64,000 bases of DNA from Gavia stellata (GCF_030936135.1 NC_082637.1:12661001-12725000); one strand, 5' to 3'. Shown: positions 1 through 43,694, numbered from the stretch's first letter. Notes: a model not told the origin generated them from the sequence alone. Numbers and translations are program-made.

Positions 1-3000
1 CCATGCTCCATGCATTGTGGGACCATGAAAGCATTGACGGTGAGCTGTTGCCAAACATGAGGCTATTTTAACTAATACGGAAAACATTTCTATAATGTTT
101 TGTTGGTTTTCCTTTTGGTGTCCCAAATTTTGGATACAAAGCATCCTCCTGGTCATTTATACCATCACCATGGAGAGGTTTGGATTAGATGGTGCAGGTG
201 GGGAGCCCTCATCCTCATTTTGTTCATGGGATGCTGCATCAGGGCACATCGAAACTCAGGCTCAAATAGAAGGTGGGAAACCAGCTCTCTGGGGAAGGTC
301 CACTTCTGTTGCCAGGACATCACGGGCAGAACATGACAATAGGTGCAAATAACCTTACATTCCTGCTGTCTTTTATGTGAGTTGTTACCGTTTTCACTGT
401 GAAATTATTCGGTTCTGGGTTTTACTGTCAATTAAAAATAAAAAAACCTTAAAAATCAGAGGTAGTGTTGATGAGAGGACAGTATTCCTTTCTGTCAAAC
501 ACCCAGAAGTCCGTCAACATGCCCAGGTACAATGCATTTGTACAGGAGGAGAGATACTCTTCTCTCCTCTCTTTCACCCGGAAACCACAGGACGATGACA
601 GGGCAAGCCCAGAGCAGAAGAGTAACTGCATTATCTCCAGTTATCTCCATTTCCCAGCAGAGAAGCAGACCTAAGTTAAAACTGAGCTACTCACTGCTCT
701 GATTCACATCCCACTGCTATCATCCTTCATCCCACTGCTGCACGGGTAAACAGGGGCTCAGCAGGTCTGCCAAGAGAAAGCCAAACTCTGCTCGAGCAAG
801 GGAGCTCACTCCAGAGGCTGATATGGCAGGCAGAGCCCAGATCGACTGCTACTGCACAATCTCATCTCTGTTGGTGAAAAATAAGAGCAGTAACCCAGGG
901 AAGTCCCAACCCAACAGCTGTACTGCGACATAACTGCTGGAGGCAGCTGGTCCCCCTCGCCCTGGGCAGCTTAGCTGGGGAAAATACCAATGGGGAGACT
1001 ACAGGCAACTGCAGGGCAAACCCATGAGAAAGGCAGCATAAGCAAAGGGTGCAAGGCTGGGCCAGGCGTGGCAAGGGTTTACCAGCTGCCATCCCCAGCA
1101 AGGAGAAGGCTGAAGGGTCTGTCAGTGTATTCGTTAACCCCTCCAGGCATTTGGGATGGGGCACACCACCTCGTATCTCTCCCTTCCCAGCCAGCCTCCT
1201 CCTTCATGCCTGACTCCTGCAAGCAGACACGCTTGGGAGACAAATCCTGACCCTTCCACGCTGCTCAGCGTCGCACACCCACGGCTGTCTGTCTGCCTGC
1301 AGCCTCTTAACAGTCAGACCCAGTCACCAGAATATGTAAAACTTCCTATAGAAACCCTGAGGCCCACGGTAATTACAGACAAACTGTGGTGCTGGTTGAG
1401 GCTGTGCTGTAATTACCAGCAGCAAAGATAAAACCTCCGAGCAGGCTCTCACGCTACTTAGGTTAGAACTCCGCTCAGCTTAGCAGTGCTCTCTGCAGCA
1501 GCATCCATCCTTCAGCAATGTCAGCTGGTCACCATGCAGGGTTTCACGTAGTTTTACCTGCTCCCCAGGTCTTCAAGGTTTTGTTTGCTTGAGGGTTTGT
1601 TTGGGCTTCTTTGGGTTTTTTTAAGGCAAACTTCTGTATGAGATATTTTGGTAAGATTTTCTCCCTTAAAGCCCTCACTAGACACCGCTTCCAAGGTTCA
1701 TACTCATGAATTTAATTATTTCCGATGGAAATTGCATGCATCCCAGGTCCCTGGAGCATTGAGAGGAGGTGATTTAACTACTAATGTCAGTCTGATAATT
1801 TTGTGCCTAGATTTGGAGGCATCCTCTGCAGCCGTTTCTCCACTAAGTGCCTGGTGTCTTGAATTTTTCATGGCTAAGACATCTATGACTAAGGCATCCA
1901 GAAAGATTATTCTTTTTAAATACAGGTTAGCTACTCTTTTATTTGATTTGTGTGGGTGTTACTTCACTCAGCGCTTCAGTGTCTTGTGACCCACTTACAG
2001 GCTGAAACAAGCTCCGGTGAACTTTCATGCCTTTATATTCAGGTTGCTCTTAACTTACAAAAAAAAACCCCTCTGAGGCAATTCTATCCTTGAATTTTAA
2101 ATCAGAAACAGCTGTTATGTATAAGTGATGTAAAAATGTTCTATCAGTTCAATTCATGAGTCTCACGGGCTATGAGGGCCAAGTGGGGTCTCAGCAGGGC
2201 TTGGGGCACTAGGCTTGTCTAGAAGGATAAGAAGTGCCGGGGACTGTTGTGAGCTTTTGTCAGCCCCCCTGAAAGCTTGTGTCCCACATCCAAGAGGGTC
2301 ACAGACCCAGGGCTTCTCCTGATTTAGATGTGGCAGCTGGGGTGAAGCTGCTGCAAAGGCTTAGGTGCTCCTCACCCATCTCCAAATCCTTCCCTGGGCA
2401 AGAGATAGCACTGGGAGACCTTCCAAGATCCCTTTGGAAAGAGTTTAAAAGAAAGGGAAAAGAAAACCTACTTCTACCCCAAAACAACAGTGCCCTTGTG
2501 GGGAGCTCAGTTGGTGCCTGGCACTTTATCTTACTGGTATAATTGTTCCAGGAGAACGTGTGTGCTCTTCTGTACTGATGTGCCCTTAAGGAGTTTAAGC
2601 GGTTCAGTCTGCCTTTGAAGACGTTGAGAGGTGACTTAATTACAATGTAAATGCATCTTCAGAGGGAAAATATCACAATATAACGGCTGGGAGTTACAGT
2701 CAGGATACCAGCCTTAGAAATATAGGACATTTGTGCAATATCAGCACCAAGTTAACCTCATCCAAATAAAGCTAGCGAAGCATGAAGAAGAAGCATAAGG
2801 CTCCCAGTCTCTTGTTATCCTCACATCAAGGCAGGATGTCTTACCAGAAAATCCGATTTAGCCAAGACCCATGATGCCCAGCGGGAAACAGATACAGCTT
2901 TTGGTCAGGGGACCGGACTGGATGTACTAGCAGTCTCTCCTCACCTTCAAAGTCATGAACAGCCACTTCACAAGTTCCTGCAGCTTCAAGGAGAAACAGC

Positions 3001-4975
3001 CATTTCAGAGCAAGGCAAGTGAAGATGTAGATATGTAGAAATATCCCAATGACTCTCCACAACTTGGAATATTTGACTTACAGAGTATACTATGCATTGC
3101 AGGTGGGTTGTTTGTTTGGGGGTTTTTCAAGAACTGCGCAATATAACAGGTCATGAGGGAAAGCTAACAAGAAAGCAAAGTCTCTTATTTAGAGAAAACA
3201 CGGGCGGGAGACCAAGAATTGTCCCTTCAGTGCTAGAAGTAAGAGGCACCAAACTAAAGTGTATTTTATGTAAGAACTTAAGAAGTCCAGCTCATGCCTT
3301 AGAGAATTCAGCAATTTAAATGTTAGGTGCTTACTGAAACACACACATGGTCTGTCCTGTGATAAAAGCTAGTCAGTTGTAAGAGACCACACATCCATGT
3401 AAACAAAGGCAGTAAAAGAACAACAAAGTGACTTCAAAGGCAGCAAGCACTTGCAGAGTTGTTGATTTCTCTGGGCACTGGGGTCAGCCTGTGCTTGCAG
3501 AGGCTTCAGCTGGCAGCTCCATCCCTTCGCTTCTGCTCTGTCCTGTCTCTGGAGCATCCCACTGTGTGCCCAGAGATCCTGGCTGGCGGGAAGCTCTTCC
3601 AGTTTCTAGTAGCAGCTGTAAATCATTCTTGACATTAACATGGGACACCTGCTTTAAAACTTGCCCTTGCTTTTTCCAAAGATTTTAATGCTTTTCAGAA
3701 AGGTTGCTTCACATCCCCTGTGACTCAAAGCAGACAGAGAGCAAGACTGAAAGTGGTGGGTAGTTTCTAAAGAAATCTAGAACACCTACATGCTTTTTAA
3801 TTACATAGCTATGTGCACACTTAATTAAATTAAAAAGCAATTACCACAGTTTATGATATGAATCCAACTCTTTAGCAAACTGGAATTACATCTGAGTTTG
3901 CTTTTTGACCCCTTTTTTTGTTGATTCTGTGTAAATGATCCTGTCTGATGTTTCTGCTTACGGCGGAACGACAAAAGGCAGTTCTCATTAGGTTCTCTGG
4001 CTGTTCATTTCTGGAGTGACATTGGCCTTTTTCTCTTCCTGAGGGAGGCTGGATGGAGGAAGCAATTTGTTTATTGGACTTAAATGAGGCTGAATTGAAA
4101 AATAAGAGATTACAAGAACCTATGCTGAACACCACGGTGTAAATTAGAGAGTCTCTTACCATACAGATGGGTACAGTAGGAGTGATCCCCACAGAGAATA
4201 GAAGTTCATGCGGCACCACTAAGTTCCTTGATATTCATTCATAAATATGATGGGTATTAATTAGGAAAGGCAAGTATTTCACCAGTGCAGATATGTAATC
4301 CTGTCTTTGAAGAAAGTGACAGGTGTATGTGTTTGCTGAAAATATCCCAGAAATTCATGCTTTTGCAAAATAGTTTCTCACCTCCTTTTGTTTAACAGAA
4401 GTATCCACAATAAGGGTCTTTTCCTCAATGCTTGAAGTAGTGAAACAACTTTGTAAACAACACCCATGGACTTTTATGACTTTGCGACAGCTCAAAAAAC
4501 TTTTCAGCCCATGCTATTCTGACAGCAGTGGACAGAGGTGCAGAGCTTCTCCCCCTCCCTGCATCCCCCATGCCATGCTACAGGCAGGTCTGGTGCCTTG
4601 CTTGGGGTTTGCTGCCTGCATGAGACCACCTTGGTGCGTATTCTGCCTAATACGGACATCTTGCAAAAGAAATGTTGACTCTGGCAGTTTGGCTGGCAAT
4701 ATCTCCAGTCTATCAGTCAAATGAGACATTAAAAATCTGCATCTAAATCCAGTCCCATGAAAGAACTCTATAATGTTTCTAGCATGTGTAAAATTTTGGA
4801 GCATTCAGGACAAAGCTGAATAATATTGTGAGGACTGCTTTTCTCCTGCTCAAATAAAACAAGAGCAGACCACCCTCTATTTCCCAGTCTCTCCCTCTGC
4901 TCTTCGACCAGCCTGTTGAGCAGGAATCTTGTTGGAGTATCCAACTTAGCAGTCTCAGTCAAAGCAATGAAGCTG
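1..4975. other. Left intergenic region, no gene recognised
   Basis: Mixed composition with many short frames, none resembling a known protein or having convincing splice context. By synteny the neighbour on this side should be PDZD2 on the plus strand, but no PDZ-coding exon is visible. The only gene-end-like signal is the overlapping ATTAAA/AATAAA pair at 431-442 (plus strand), which could be the last part of a 3' UTR. Confidence 0.5.
431..442 (+). terminator. Candidate poly(A) signal pair, possibly of PDZD2
   Basis: ATTAAA directly followed by AATAAA on the plus strand, in a T-rich context. In other vertebrates the plus-strand gene PDZD2 ends before GOLPH3, so this could mark its 3' end. 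No coding sequence supports the link. Confidence 0.15.
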
Positions 4976-6480
4976 ATCACAGGATTACAGAAGTGTTAGC
5001 TGAGAAGGACCTTTGGAGGTCATCCAGCTCAACCTCCCACTTAGAGCAGAGCTTTTGCCAACACTGGATCCAGTCAGCTGGGGCTTTGTCTAGACAAGTG
5101 TGTAAGACCTCCAAGGATGGAGATACCACAACGCCTCTAGTTAGTCTGCCCCAACGCTGCACCATCCTCCTAGTGAAGAAATTTTCCTAAAGTCCAATTT
5201 GAAGCTCCAAATGTGCAGTTTGATGCTATTGCCCACTGGTATATTATCTGCTGCTACAGAGACCAGTTGGTCCCTATTATTTTTGTAACTCCCCCCCCCA
5301 AGTAGTTGTAGACCCCTAGACCTTCTCTTCCCTAGATTAAACAATCTCAGGTCCCTCTACCTCTTCTTGTAGGCCATGTCCCCCAGACCAATGACCACCT
5401 TGATAGCCCTTTGCTGGACACTATTTTCTCGATATCCTTTTGAACCAGGGGACCTGAAGCTGGACATGGTATTCCTGATGTGGACAAGATCTCCAGTGCA
5501 AAGAAGGGCCTAAGAGCTTCCCTCTAACTACTGCCTATCTTCTTTTTATTGTGATGAGAGTGTCCTAGTGGCTCATATTCAAGATGGTCCATGTCCTTTC
5601 CAGCAGTGCCACTTCCACTTGGCTTTCAGCCTGCACAGTATGTTGGATTTTTCCCACCCTGGGCACAGGACTCTGAACTTCTCCTTGCTTAAATTCCTCA
5701 GATGTCTGTTGTCCCAGTTCCAAGTTTCTCTGTGTCCCTCTGAATTGAAACTCTTCCATTTGGCATGTCAGCCACTCTCCTTTAACTTGTTACCATCCAC
5801 AATGAGGCTGCACCTTCTCTCTTCATGTAGGTGGTTGATGATGCTACTGAACAATATTAGCCCCGGTCTACTACTGGAGCCCAGAGGTCCAGCCAATTTT
5901 CACCTCACCTAACAGTCCAGTCTTCCAGCCCATACTTCCACAGCTTCTTTCCAAGAGTGCTGTAGAGACGGTGTTGAAAGCCCTCCTGAAGCCAAGTGGT
6001 CTTATATACACTGCCTCCTGCTATCCCCATAGCCAGCCATTTCATCACAGAAGACAGCTTTGTTGGTTGGGCCCAATTTGCACTTCATAAATCTTTGACC
6101 ATTCTCTAGTACCTTCCTGCCCTGTTACATGTTTGGAAGTGGACTCAAGAGGTTGTGCTTCCTGCACTTGCCCAGGACTTGAGGGAAAGCTGACTGTACC
6201 GTGTTCTCCATCTCAAAGATAAGCACAGCACTGGCCCAGTCCTCAAGGACTTCCCCAAGTCACTATGATTTTTCCTAGCTGAAACTCGCTACCACTCTCA
6301 GCCCCTTAGGGTGGATCCCATCCAGCCTTATGGATCTGTGTACATCCGGCCTCTCTGAGTAGTCCCTGCTGCTGGCTGCCCTTCTCCATCCCAAGCTATT
6401 GGGGCACGGAACAAGCTCTGGTGCAGGCAAAGAAGGGCACCTCAGCGTTTTTTGTATTTCATGTCACCTGGTTGCCTCCC
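4976..6480 (-). mobile_element. Old, degraded CR1 LINE copy
   Basis: On the plus strand the segment starts with a CACAGGATTACAG-like tail and continues through CR1 3' UTR wording (GGTCATCCAGCTCAACC, CCTCCAAGGATGGAGA). It then runs into the reverse complement of the ORF2 region up to about 6480, where GTGGATCCCATCCAGCC resembles the CR1 coding region upstream of the reverse transcriptase core. Many stops and indels break every frame. The element therefore lies on the minus strand with its 3' end at about 4976. The outer 5' limit is uncertain by perhaps 100 bp. Confidence 0.85.
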
Positions 6481-9400
6481 TCACTCGTTAACGGACCCAC
6501 AGTGTTCAATATGGGCTGCCCCATCTGGAAATAGTGTATGTGTAGCTCCTTTGCGAACCCTCTAGATCTCCCGTGCTGAGTGAGGGAAGCTTATGGGGCT
6601 CCCAGCCTTTGAGGAGAAGATGAGCCTGGGAGGACATGAGCTTCCAGGGCAGCCTTGACAGTTGGCTGCACATCTGAAACTGGCAAGTGGCAAATCCGCA
6701 AAGCCCTGAAACACTGATGTGGGAGAACTGGGACTCATTTGACTGTACAACCAAAGGGCTGAGGACCAAGCAGACTCAAACCCTGTTCATTACTGTAACC
6801 CCACAGGGTGAACTCTCAGATTTCTGAACTCCTTTCTGTGCCACTGATGAACATAACCTGCAAGACATGCTATGCCCGGATAGTCACCAACCTGCTCGTA
6901 CCTCTAGTTACCTTCTAAGCAATTGCCTTATAAAGATACACTTTAATTAAGGCTGCAGTAGTGGTCACTTCTCTCCATTGCTGTGCAGAGGAAATGAAAA
7001 TGTGCCAGAAATTTCTGCTGTTCATGGCTTACAAATCCTTAACCCTTGTGCTGGCTGTCAGCCGTATGTGAGCCTGGCAGCAGGTCCTGTCCGTTCTCTA
7101 CAGAAGAAAGAAAAGAAAAAAAAAAAAAAGAGGATACTTTAGTATGATCAAAAGACAAGTTTGTTTCCTCTTAAAGAAAAATATAAGAAGTTAGTTTAAA
7201 TGTCTATAAATGTTGTGTACGAATTCCCCTGCATGTCAGTGCTGCTTGTACAGATGGGATTCTGTATGTCTTTGGCTGAGCATTTCAGACTTGGGTATAT
7301 TAAAACGTGTGTAAATCTTCAGCTGGATCTCAGAAGGAAGCTCTCAATAGCTAGTGCCCAACATCAGACAACATATTTGCAGCAAGGCATTTATTAATGC
7401 AGTGAATTTAGCTCCATTTCCTGTTTGCAACGCATCCAACAAACAGACCTCAGTTGTTATTCCAAATGTGTTTATAATTGCATTTTATTTCAGGCCTGTT
7501 TTATTTGTATGTATTCCAGTTTAAGGAAGGTCACACGCACTCCTTTCTTTCAAGTACAACCGCTCACCCGCATGACATAGTGTTTTCCTGGATGACTGAA
7601 ACCTTTGTGGACAGCCGGCTGTTCCTCTCCCACGCAGGTACAAGTGCGGCGCCAGACACATCTGCAGCGTATTGACTGGTGGGCACGAGCCAGACCCCTC
7701 AACACACCGCTCTCCAGTCTCCTCTGCCGATTGGAGCAACTCTTTGACCCCAGAGGTCTCCTTGACACACGTGGAGTGGGACCACTGGGAGAGCAAACTC
7801 CTGGGAAGATGCTCAGGTCTCATGGCCATGACAGATCATGGCCTGCCTGGAGAGCAGCTCCCACATCACCCGAGAGGCAGCACGTCTTCCTAGCCTCTGG
7901 CCCATGACCAACTCCAATTTCACCGGGGGGAAGACAGTAATGAAGCATATATCCATACAAGATCTTTTCAAAATGTCATTAAGAACATTGCATAAAATTA
8001 GCAGCCTCAGAAATCTCAGATGTTTCCAGGAGACGAAGTTCCCTTGGACCAATTCTTGTTCAGGCACCAGCGTGACTTCTCCATGAAGGGCTCTGCTTAC
8101 TGGCACAGCTGCAGTGGGTTACTGCGAGATTGCTGCTTGGAGAAACAATCTGGTTTGGCTAAATTCCTTCTGAATACAACATCTGAGATTTTTAATGGTG
8201 TGTAGGCATTGTTCTGTTCAGCATTGCAAAACTTATACATGACTTAGCTAAATCTTACTTTCAGAAGTGACTGAGGTCCTTGGGAGCTTAAGGAGCCAGA
8301 GCAGGTTTTTAAAAGCTGGTTGAGACATGATTTGGTTTCATTTGAACAGACCGGAAACAAAGAAGGACCTATAAAGATGCCCTGGCAGTGGCAAGGAAAG
8401 CTTATGAACTGCCTGTCATTTCGCTTTACAACTGCCAAAGTCTTCTCTTAACACCTACTTTTAAGATCAATCCCAGGACAAAGGGAGGGAAAAAATCCAG
8501 TATTTGAGTAAATGTACAAAAGGAAGGGGCAACAGATGATAAATCCTGAAGAATAATGCATTAGATGATGGCAAATCCTTTCTGAGCAGACATCAGATCC
8601 ACTAGACAGGAAGGAACTGAATGATGTATTGGGAGTCAAGAAAGCAAAAATTAAAAACTAAAATATTTGAATCTATTTTGCCAAGAAAACAGCTTATGTG
8701 ATCACATTTTAAGTATATCTGTGCCTTTCTTCTCCCACTTGTCCCTTTTAGTCAAATTAAATAGAAGAAGCCTTCCAAATAATTCAAGTGTCTATAACTT
8801 CCATAAAAATAAATAGCCAAATAGAGAAGATGCTTTTTTGAGCTGCAACACAAACTCAAGTCTTTTTTAATAGGCAGAGAGCCCAAAAGGGAGTATTACT
8901 CTTGTATATAATGCTCTCACTGCAGGAAAAACTTGAGTAAGAGATAGCAAGTCCTTAGAGCACTGGCTCAGGAACAAGATCTACTTAGCATTAGAGAACT
9001 GGCAAAATCATGATCCTCAGCTGCAAGTCCTCCTTGCTGCATGGACAACAGCTTGCTTTTGAAGCAGGCAAAGAGCAGTTTCAAGGTAAATTAGCATCAG
9101 GTTTTGTTCACCTTAACAAACAACTTGTTATAAGCTGTAGCAGGCCAGCTGCTTCAGCTCAGCCACCGAGGCAGCTAGTATTGGCAAAAGTATTTGTTGA
9201 AGAAGGGGAGGTTCCTTGGGGCTTCGGCTGGGAATCAAAGCAGAGGTGAAAGCAACTCAGAGGACAGGGTAATGGAGAGTCATGCTTGAGTTGACTGTAA
9301 AACTTAGAGCAAAAAAAGGTTAGTAATAGAAAGGCAAGAGTGGAAACATCTAAGGTTGGAAATCAGTACAACCCATTCATAAGCACAGAAGAGGAAGTCA

Positions 9401-12124
9401 CCAAGCAACAGGGAAAGAGAAGAAACATGGAAGACCAGGGCCCAAAGTCAAGAGAAAAAAAAGCCGAAACAGCAAATTGTTTGGAAGTACAGAAAGGTGG
9501 GGGGGGAAGCCAAAGGCTACTACTCATCAGCATTTCTTCCCCTTATTCTTTTCTGCTGTCTTAGGAACCAGCTTTTCTTCTCACTGTTTCTACACCAGCT
9601 CTTTCTCCTCCCAAGTCAGAAGGCATTTCCTACCATCAACTTTTCACAGGCTCTGTGCTGCTGCTTTGTAGGCAGGAGAAAACAAGACCCAATGGGAGGA
9701 AACTCCAGATCTTGTTCAGAGATCAACACAGGCAGCCCATCTGACCATGCTTCTTCCCCATCCAAAGATCCTCCCCTCCTACCCAGGAAGGCCACCTCCT
9801 ACACACACCTGAAATCACAGTTTGTATTTGGCACTTACAAAGCACTTGACAGCATCTCATTTCCTGAGTAACTAAACTGCTGTATACATTAAGCATTACC
9901 ACAGAATAAATGAGTTGCTTTTTCAAGAAATCTGTACTTCTCTGAAGTTGGAAATCCACTTCCATATAGAAAGATAGACAGACAATAGGGGAAACTAGGA
10001 CATAACAGGCTTTGACTACCTGAAGTGCCTGAAGCCCAGCTGAGGCAGAACTGAAGCTTTGATGAAAATCTTAAAGTTCTGTTTCTCAAACTGGTGAAGA
10101 CCAGAGCCTCAGGAAAAACTGGAAATTACTTAGTAAATGAAAAAAAATTCCTTTCGGTATTGCATGCATGTGATACGCAGTAACCATTTGCAGCTCATAG
10201 CTTGAAAGGGTGCTTTATTTTGTTTCAGTACAGATTCAGTCCAGTTCACAGAGAACACATTAGTTAATACATATCTTTGCTTTGTAGGAGAAATGGGCAT
10301 GAACATATGAGCACTCAGTCACCAGCCTTTCATAGCCAATTTACGCAACTTTTGCCTTGAAAGCATCATGTATGGCACACAAACTTCAGTAGCATCCCGT
10401 ATAGGAGCACTGCAACATTATCTCTATAAACACAAGAGAGGATGATATAAATCTCAAGGATGGTAAAACTCTATATATACAGCTTGGGGATCTAACTTTC
10501 AACATCCCGTTTTTGACATTAACTTGAGAGTTTGTTTTAGAAGAACGTGTCCCTGAATAATGCATATTCTTCCTTGAGGCACACATTCAAGTTCAGGCTA
10601 TGGATAGCAGCCATTGAGAGCTGAGGACTCAGAGCAGACAAAACTGTCTTAAAACCAGGTCTCCATGAGCTGCAGTAGGAGCTAACAGGAAGAAGGGTAC
10701 CTGAATCTCAGCAGAACACAGCAGCCTCCCATGCTTAACCATTTTATTAGAACCTGAAATAGCAACGAAGGCAAGGATGTTAGCTAAATCAGTTCCTGTT
10801 AACCTACCAAACTTACCTTCCTTGTTAGACTAAGGTCTGGTAGCACACGCGAGGCTTTGGGTTTTTTGAAGCACAACACAGGACTCAAGACTCCAAAAGC
10901 TCAGCTATTTGCCCTACACATCCAGGTTTACACCAGGTGGTCTAGCAAAAGACACTCTTGCTCTTCACAAAACCTTCATTACTTACATCAAAGTTCTTTG
11001 ACACACCCAGTACAAACTCTCCCCATCACAGACAGAGGTTCTATCTTTAAGCAAAATAAAGCCAATACATACTGTAGGCAGTTATCTTCTATGTGAAAAA
11101 AACAAAACAAAAAACCCCAAATCCTCCTTCGGGGGCGGGGGGGGGATTAGAGGGTCACTTTTTTAAACCATGTTGGCTGTAAGGGTGACAAAACCCCAAT
11201 ATCCTCCACAACCCAACATGAAACCAGCAGGAACACAGAAAATACAGAATGAAGACAAGAGAACAGAAAAGGGACTATGAAAGATACTTTCAGTCTGAAG
11301 CATGTTTCAAGTAGATTCAAAGCCATTTTAGAAGTTTTGTGCACTTAACTTGCTCCTGAATACTCCACTATTTTTCTGACCTTTCCACCTAATTACTCAT
11401 CTCTCCTCTCAAAGAGCAACAGACAATGAGAAAACAGATCACTATCAAGTACAGAAAGTATTCTATAAGCTGTCAAATGTACGAGCAACACAGCAACTTT
11501 CATTTTTCCTCTACTTAAAACAGTCATGTTTTGAAATATTTAAAAGAAAACATCCAAAGTTCATGCCCAAGCTCCTCAAAGCTTTAAACACAGCATCTTA
11601 CAACTGAGAGAACACTGTTTGTCTTTTTATTTGTAAACCAGAGTTTGCAATATCTTACAGTATAATTTTAATTTCATTTTTCTAAAGAAACAGCATTTAA
11701 GAACTGAAAGAACAGTGTGCCATTAAATGTTAAGGACCATATTTTAAAAACCTTTATTAAAAAAAGGTTATAGAGGTACGATGAATTTAAGTTGTATTTT
11801 AAAGTCAACTACTTAAGCATCTAAATGACTGAAAATGAAGTGCAAAATTGGAAGTCCAGTCACAGATGAGGATGCAGAGTTGTGCTCAAGATAGAAGAGG
11901 TCTACCCACAACAGGCACAGCTGCACACTTACAAGCTAACTCAGTCTGTCTCAGCCATGAATCCCGCAGATCTGAGCCACACCGCTGATTAGGTCAGTTT
12001 GATCTACTTAATATAAACTCTCCCTTTCTAATAAGAAGGATATTAACTAAAGCTTTCAGTTAAGCAAGAAAACCTTTCTCATTAGCAACAAAAAATAAAA
12101 ATGACATGCTTGCTCTGTTTCAGG
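6481..12124. other. Region downstream of GOLPH3, no gene recognised
   Basis: A/T-rich DNA between the old CR1 and the GOLPH3 3' UTR. Open frames such as those at 9497-9871 and 7521-7829 show no family resemblance. A G-run of 17 bases with one interruption lies at 11131-11147. The minus-strand AATAAA at 10219-10214 is in a convincing 3'-end context and may be a distal GOLPH3 poly(A) site, in which case 10200-12124 would be part of the UTR. Confidence 0.5.
7102..7133 (+). repeat. Purine tract, A-rich
   Basis: GAAAGAAAAG followed by a long A run, about 32 bp of pure purine. It may be a decayed retroposon tail or a simple repeat; no flanking duplication is evident. Confidence 0.6.
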
Positions 12125-13682
12125 CACTTTCAAGATCATAGTTTATTTACTGTAGGTAAAAAGCTAGTATACAGATTAAGGGATCCCTTGAATTTCAACT
12201 CTACAGTTACACACCATCTAGTATTCTTGCTTTGAGTATTAACCAAAAAAGTTTCTAAACACCTGTAAGCCCCACTATAAATCTGTATTGTTACGAGGAA
12301 AAAATATATAAATCAATGCTTAATTTTTTCAATGCATAATATTTACACTGTGAAACCAGTGGGAGAGAACAAGCAGTGGCAGAGGCAATAAATTTTAAAA
12401 AGCCAAAGTTTTATATATAATTTTTTTACAATAGTGTGCTAATCAGCATAATTGTATATAAAAAATTAAAATATAGCAGAGCATCCCATTACAGAAATCT
12501 TAATCATCTGAACTGCAGTCATTACTTGCTAACTGTTTACATGCAACACCTGCTAGGACTGACTTTTTGTTTTTAAAGTGTAAAATAGATTATGAGGTTT
12601 AAGAGACAAACATTAATTTGTGTACAAAACTAGAAACTGCACTCAATAATTGTACTGGTCACAAGCCTCTTCCATACAGGAGCGGGGGGTGGGGGCAGAA
12701 AAAAAAAGAGTACAAACAGTGATAGAAAGTGGTCTCTTTCCATACACTAATTATCAAAGGCAATGCATAGACTGAGATTACCTGGATGGCAAACTCTGTA
12801 GACACTGGAAACAAACAGTTTTCACATACATGCTTTTTACAGGAGGTCTTTCTTTCCAACAAATGGCAATGGCTGACAGCAAATAAGGGGCACCAGGTGT
12901 ACAACTAAGTAGATCTTGCAAAATACTAAGATGGGGCAGTTGTTAATATACAATTTGAACTATATATACAATACAATGGAATGTATCCCATCCCAAAACT
13001 GGTTTATGAAACAATTGGACCTTTCTATACTAGCCTTATGACTCAGCTATCATTCTAATGAAAATATAAGTACACAAGAGACTTGGACAAAAACTAAAAT
13101 TTATGGGGCATTTTACAGGAACCATTGACAAAGCTGCTTAATGCCATTTCTGCTTTTAAGGTAATTTTGTTAGATAAAATTGAAACAACATCTGTGTATA
13201 AAATGTCCTGACAGACACTTCAACATGGAGCTTTGGTGATTTAAAAAGGCCCTTTTTAGTCTGTTAGGAATTGTACTGCAGAAGTATTGATGCATGCACA
13301 CATCTGTGTCAGCTGAGACTAGTGGTCCAACTGCATGTGCATTTCCTCCTTGAGGTGCTTTCCACGTTAAACCACTTCAATAACAATAAGATGAAAAATA
13401 GATTAAACAAAGTATTTCAGGTAACTCCAACTGAATAGGAAATGGAATGCCAATATGGCAGTAAAACCTTTTTCTGTTGTTTTTAAACAGGAAGGTCTCT
13501 TGTACCAGCAGAATCCTGTATACAGATACACAGAGAAGGAGGGAATACACCACTTAATTCCCATTAAACAAGAGCCAATTCATCATGTGAGAAGGTACAA
13601 ATTACAGAAAACATGAATAGTCAATAGAAGAGAAACGACTGGTTTACATGAAAGAAGAGAGAACACTTCAGTCTGAACGCAG
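12125..13682 (-). other. GOLPH3: GOLPH3 3' UTR (extent provisional)
   Basis: The A/T-rich sequence after the stop codon continues as the terminal exon. The AATAAA on the minus strand at 12147-12142 would give about 1.55 kb of 3' UTR, close to the length I recall for the human transcript. Other AATAAA hexamers on the same strand at 11758-11753 and 10219-10214 would give UTRs of roughly 1.95 and 3.5 kb. The sequence alone cannot decide, and alternative polyadenylation is possible. A C-rich stretch (minus strand) at 12681-12698 is the only marked composition feature. Confidence 0.5.
12142..12147 (-). terminator. Candidate poly(A) signal of GOLPH3
   Basis: AATAAA on the minus strand about 1.54 kb after the GOLPH3 stop codon, with a GU-containing stretch downstream. 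It is preferred over the distal hexamers only because of the expected UTR length. Confidence 0.35.
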
Positions 13683-43549
<29,867 letters not shown>

Positions 43550-43655
43550 GGCTGGAGGCGGCGGGAGGGCAGAGGCCCGCCGCGGGGAGGGGGGGCTCGG
43601 CGACAGCTCGGAACGGGGGGGAGGAGAAGGGACGGCAGACGCTCCCGCCTCCGCC

Positions 43656-43694
43656 CTATCCGCACCGGGGCAGCGGCCGGCCAGGGGGAGTCAT
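43656..43694 (-). other. Possible upstream ORF in GOLPH3 5' UTR
   Basis: A minus-strand ATG at 43694 opens a 12-codon frame (MTPPGRPLPRCG) ending in TAG at 43656, about 106 nt before the GOLPH3 ATG. It is only transcribed if the start site is upstream of 43694, which the position of the YY1-like element makes plausible. The upstream ATG has C at -3, a weak context, so most ribosomes would probably pass it. Confidence 0.3.

Noticed and set aside
1-4975. PDZD2 coding exons
   Set aside because: Expected nearby by synteny, but none of the translations resemble a PDZ domain or show suitable splice sites.
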